Assembly (NCBI GenBank): GCA_945860165.1
Contig: CAMAPL010000015.1
Coordinates: 1-62,891 of the forward strand
Source of the DNA: Rhizobium sp. Q54
GTDB lineage: Bacteria > Pseudomonadota > Alphaproteobacteria > Micropepsales > Micropepsaceae
DNA length: 62,891 bases
Direction of reading: 5' to 3'
Shown here: positions 62,056 through 62,891 of the stretch, in pieces
Layout: each line of letters starts with the position of its first letter
How positions within the stretch are numbered: the first letter of the stretch is position 1
Position numbers and translations under genes: made by a program
The notes under the pieces: generated by a model
The model's input: only the letters and a program-made list of their open reading frames with translations
Told to the model about the DNA's origin: nothing
Database searches by the model: none

Positions 62056-62891
62056 CTAGGCCTTGGTGGGCTCATCCTCGGGATCAGCGAACAAAATTTC
62101 CTTCTCCACCTTGCGCTCATTGACGGTGGCTAGTTCGGCGATGAAGTCCACCACCTTGTCCTCGAACAACGGCGCACGAATCTCGGCCTGGGCCTGCGGA
62201 TTGTTGGCGTAGAACTGGAACACCTGCTGCTCCTGGCCGGGGAACTGGCGGGCGCGGGCCATGATGGCGCGCTGCACTTCGTCACCAGCAATACTGATGC
62301 CGTTCTGCTCGCCCAGCTTGCCCAGCACCAGGCCCAAGCGAACACGGCGCTCGGCGATCTTGCGGTACTCGGCCTTGAGCTCGTCTTCGCTCTTGCCTTC
62401 GTCGGCGGCGGTCTTGCCTTCGCGCTTCAGTTCTTCCTCGACCTGGGCCCAGATGTTGGCGAACTCATGGTCCACCATGGCGGGCGGCAGCGGGAAGTCA
62501 TGGGCATTGTCCAGAGCGTCGAGTACGCGGCGCTTGAGATGTAGGCGGCTAGCGGACTTGAAGTCGCTGGTCAGCTGCTCGCGGATGCGGTCCTTGAGAG
62601 TGGCGATATCGTCCAGGCCCAGCTTCTTGGCCAGCGCGTCATCTATCCCGGCTTCTTCCGGCGCCTTCACCTCTTTCACGGTGACAGCGAAAATGGCGTC
62701 TTTGCCCGCCATTTCGGGGGCATGATATTCGGTGGGAAAGGTCACTTTCACGTCGCGGTTGTCACCGGCCTTGGCGCCGATCACCCCATCCTCGAACCCG
62801 GGAATGAAGGTGCCGCTGCCCAAGGTCAGGCTGAAATCGCTGCCCTTGCCGCCTTCGAACGGCACGCCATCGATGCTGCCTTCATAGTCGA
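62056..62891 (-). CDS. tig: Trigger factor, 5' end outside window
   Basis: Trigger factor is the ribosome-bound chaperone and prolyl isomerase. The 278 codons present start inside the FKBP domain ([13 protein letters not shown], then [20 protein letters not shown]) and continue through the C-terminal chaperone arms to an acidic-basic tail (DPEDEPTKA). The ribosome-binding N-domain lies beyond the window edge. It is upstream of clpP and clpX on the same strand. Confidence 0.95.
   Translation of the reverse strand, partial: DYEGSIDGVPFEGGKGSDFSLTLGSGTFIPGFEDGVIGAKAGDNRDVKVTFPTEYHAPEMAGKDAIFAVTVKEVKAPEEAGIDDALAKKLGLDDIATLKDRIREQLTSDFKSASRLHLKRRVLDALDNAHDFPLPPAMVDHEFANIWAQVEEELKREGKTAADEGKSEDELKAEYRKIAERRVRLGLVLGKLGEQNGISIAGDEVQRAIMARARQFPGQEQQVFQFYANNPQAQAEIRAPLFEDKVVDFIAELATVNERKVEKEILFADPEDEPTKA

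Overview
The window is a GC-rich stretch of an alphaproteobacterial chromosome. The evidence is gene order (trpGDC then lexA-comEC-gltX-gltA, then an lpx/bamA/rpsB cluster, then dnaE-lolDC, then nuo-birA-coaX-rnj, then lon-clpX-clpP-tig) and LexA boxes of the alphaproteobacterial GTTC-N7-GTTC type. My best guess is a Rhizomicrobium/Micropepsales-like or Caulobacterales-related lineage, but genus cannot be fixed by eye. Almost everything is core, densely packed housekeeping DNA with many ATGA/GTGA/TAATG overlaps. There is no CRISPR array, prophage, secondary-metabolite cluster or multigene defence island.

Layout. 1-450: the C-terminal end of a tyrosine recombinase and an AT-rich zone with a tandem repeat, abutting trpG. 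451-4131: trpG-trpD-trpC, a small HTH protein and autoregulated lexA. 4139-6166: comEC, interrupted by an in-frame amber codon. 6215-9044: gltX and gltA. 9048-23604 (minus strand): a 15-gene envelope and translation supercluster from rpsB-tsf-pyrH-frr through uppS-cdsA-dxr-rseP-bamA-skp to lpxD-fabZ-lpxA-lpxI-lpxB. 23825-26108: an acyltransferase with an apparent C-terminal frameshift and an aminotransferase.

26226-32012 (minus): lolC-lolD, then a tiny SOS-controlled membrane-protein ORF directly upstream of dnaE. 32096-34891 (plus): a Bcr/CflA transporter and an archaeal/eukaryotic-type prolyl-tRNA synthetase. 34892-36071: an accessory patch (palindromic repeat, 47-codon membrane ORF, orphan gene). 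36072-54171 (minus): complex I operon nuoA-N, with an NTF2-like gene between nuoD and nuoE, running into birA-coaX-rnj-DUF1467. 54455-62891 (mostly minus): tRNA-Asp, an EF-hand lipoprotein, tRNA-Val, hupB, lon, a Tat-exported beta-propeller (plus), clpX, clpP and the end of tig.

The most interesting signal is at 29736-29884. A perfect LexA box, in the same promoter arrangement as lexA, drives a 34-residue single-span membrane protein with a good ribosome binding site. This resembles the logic of the Caulobacter SOS division inhibitor SidA, and it sits just upstream of dnaE. Other points are the horizontally acquired-looking proS in inverted orientation, two interrupted genes (comEC and the acyltransferase), an extra gene inside nuo, and a two-copy palindromic repeat lying between convergent gene ends.
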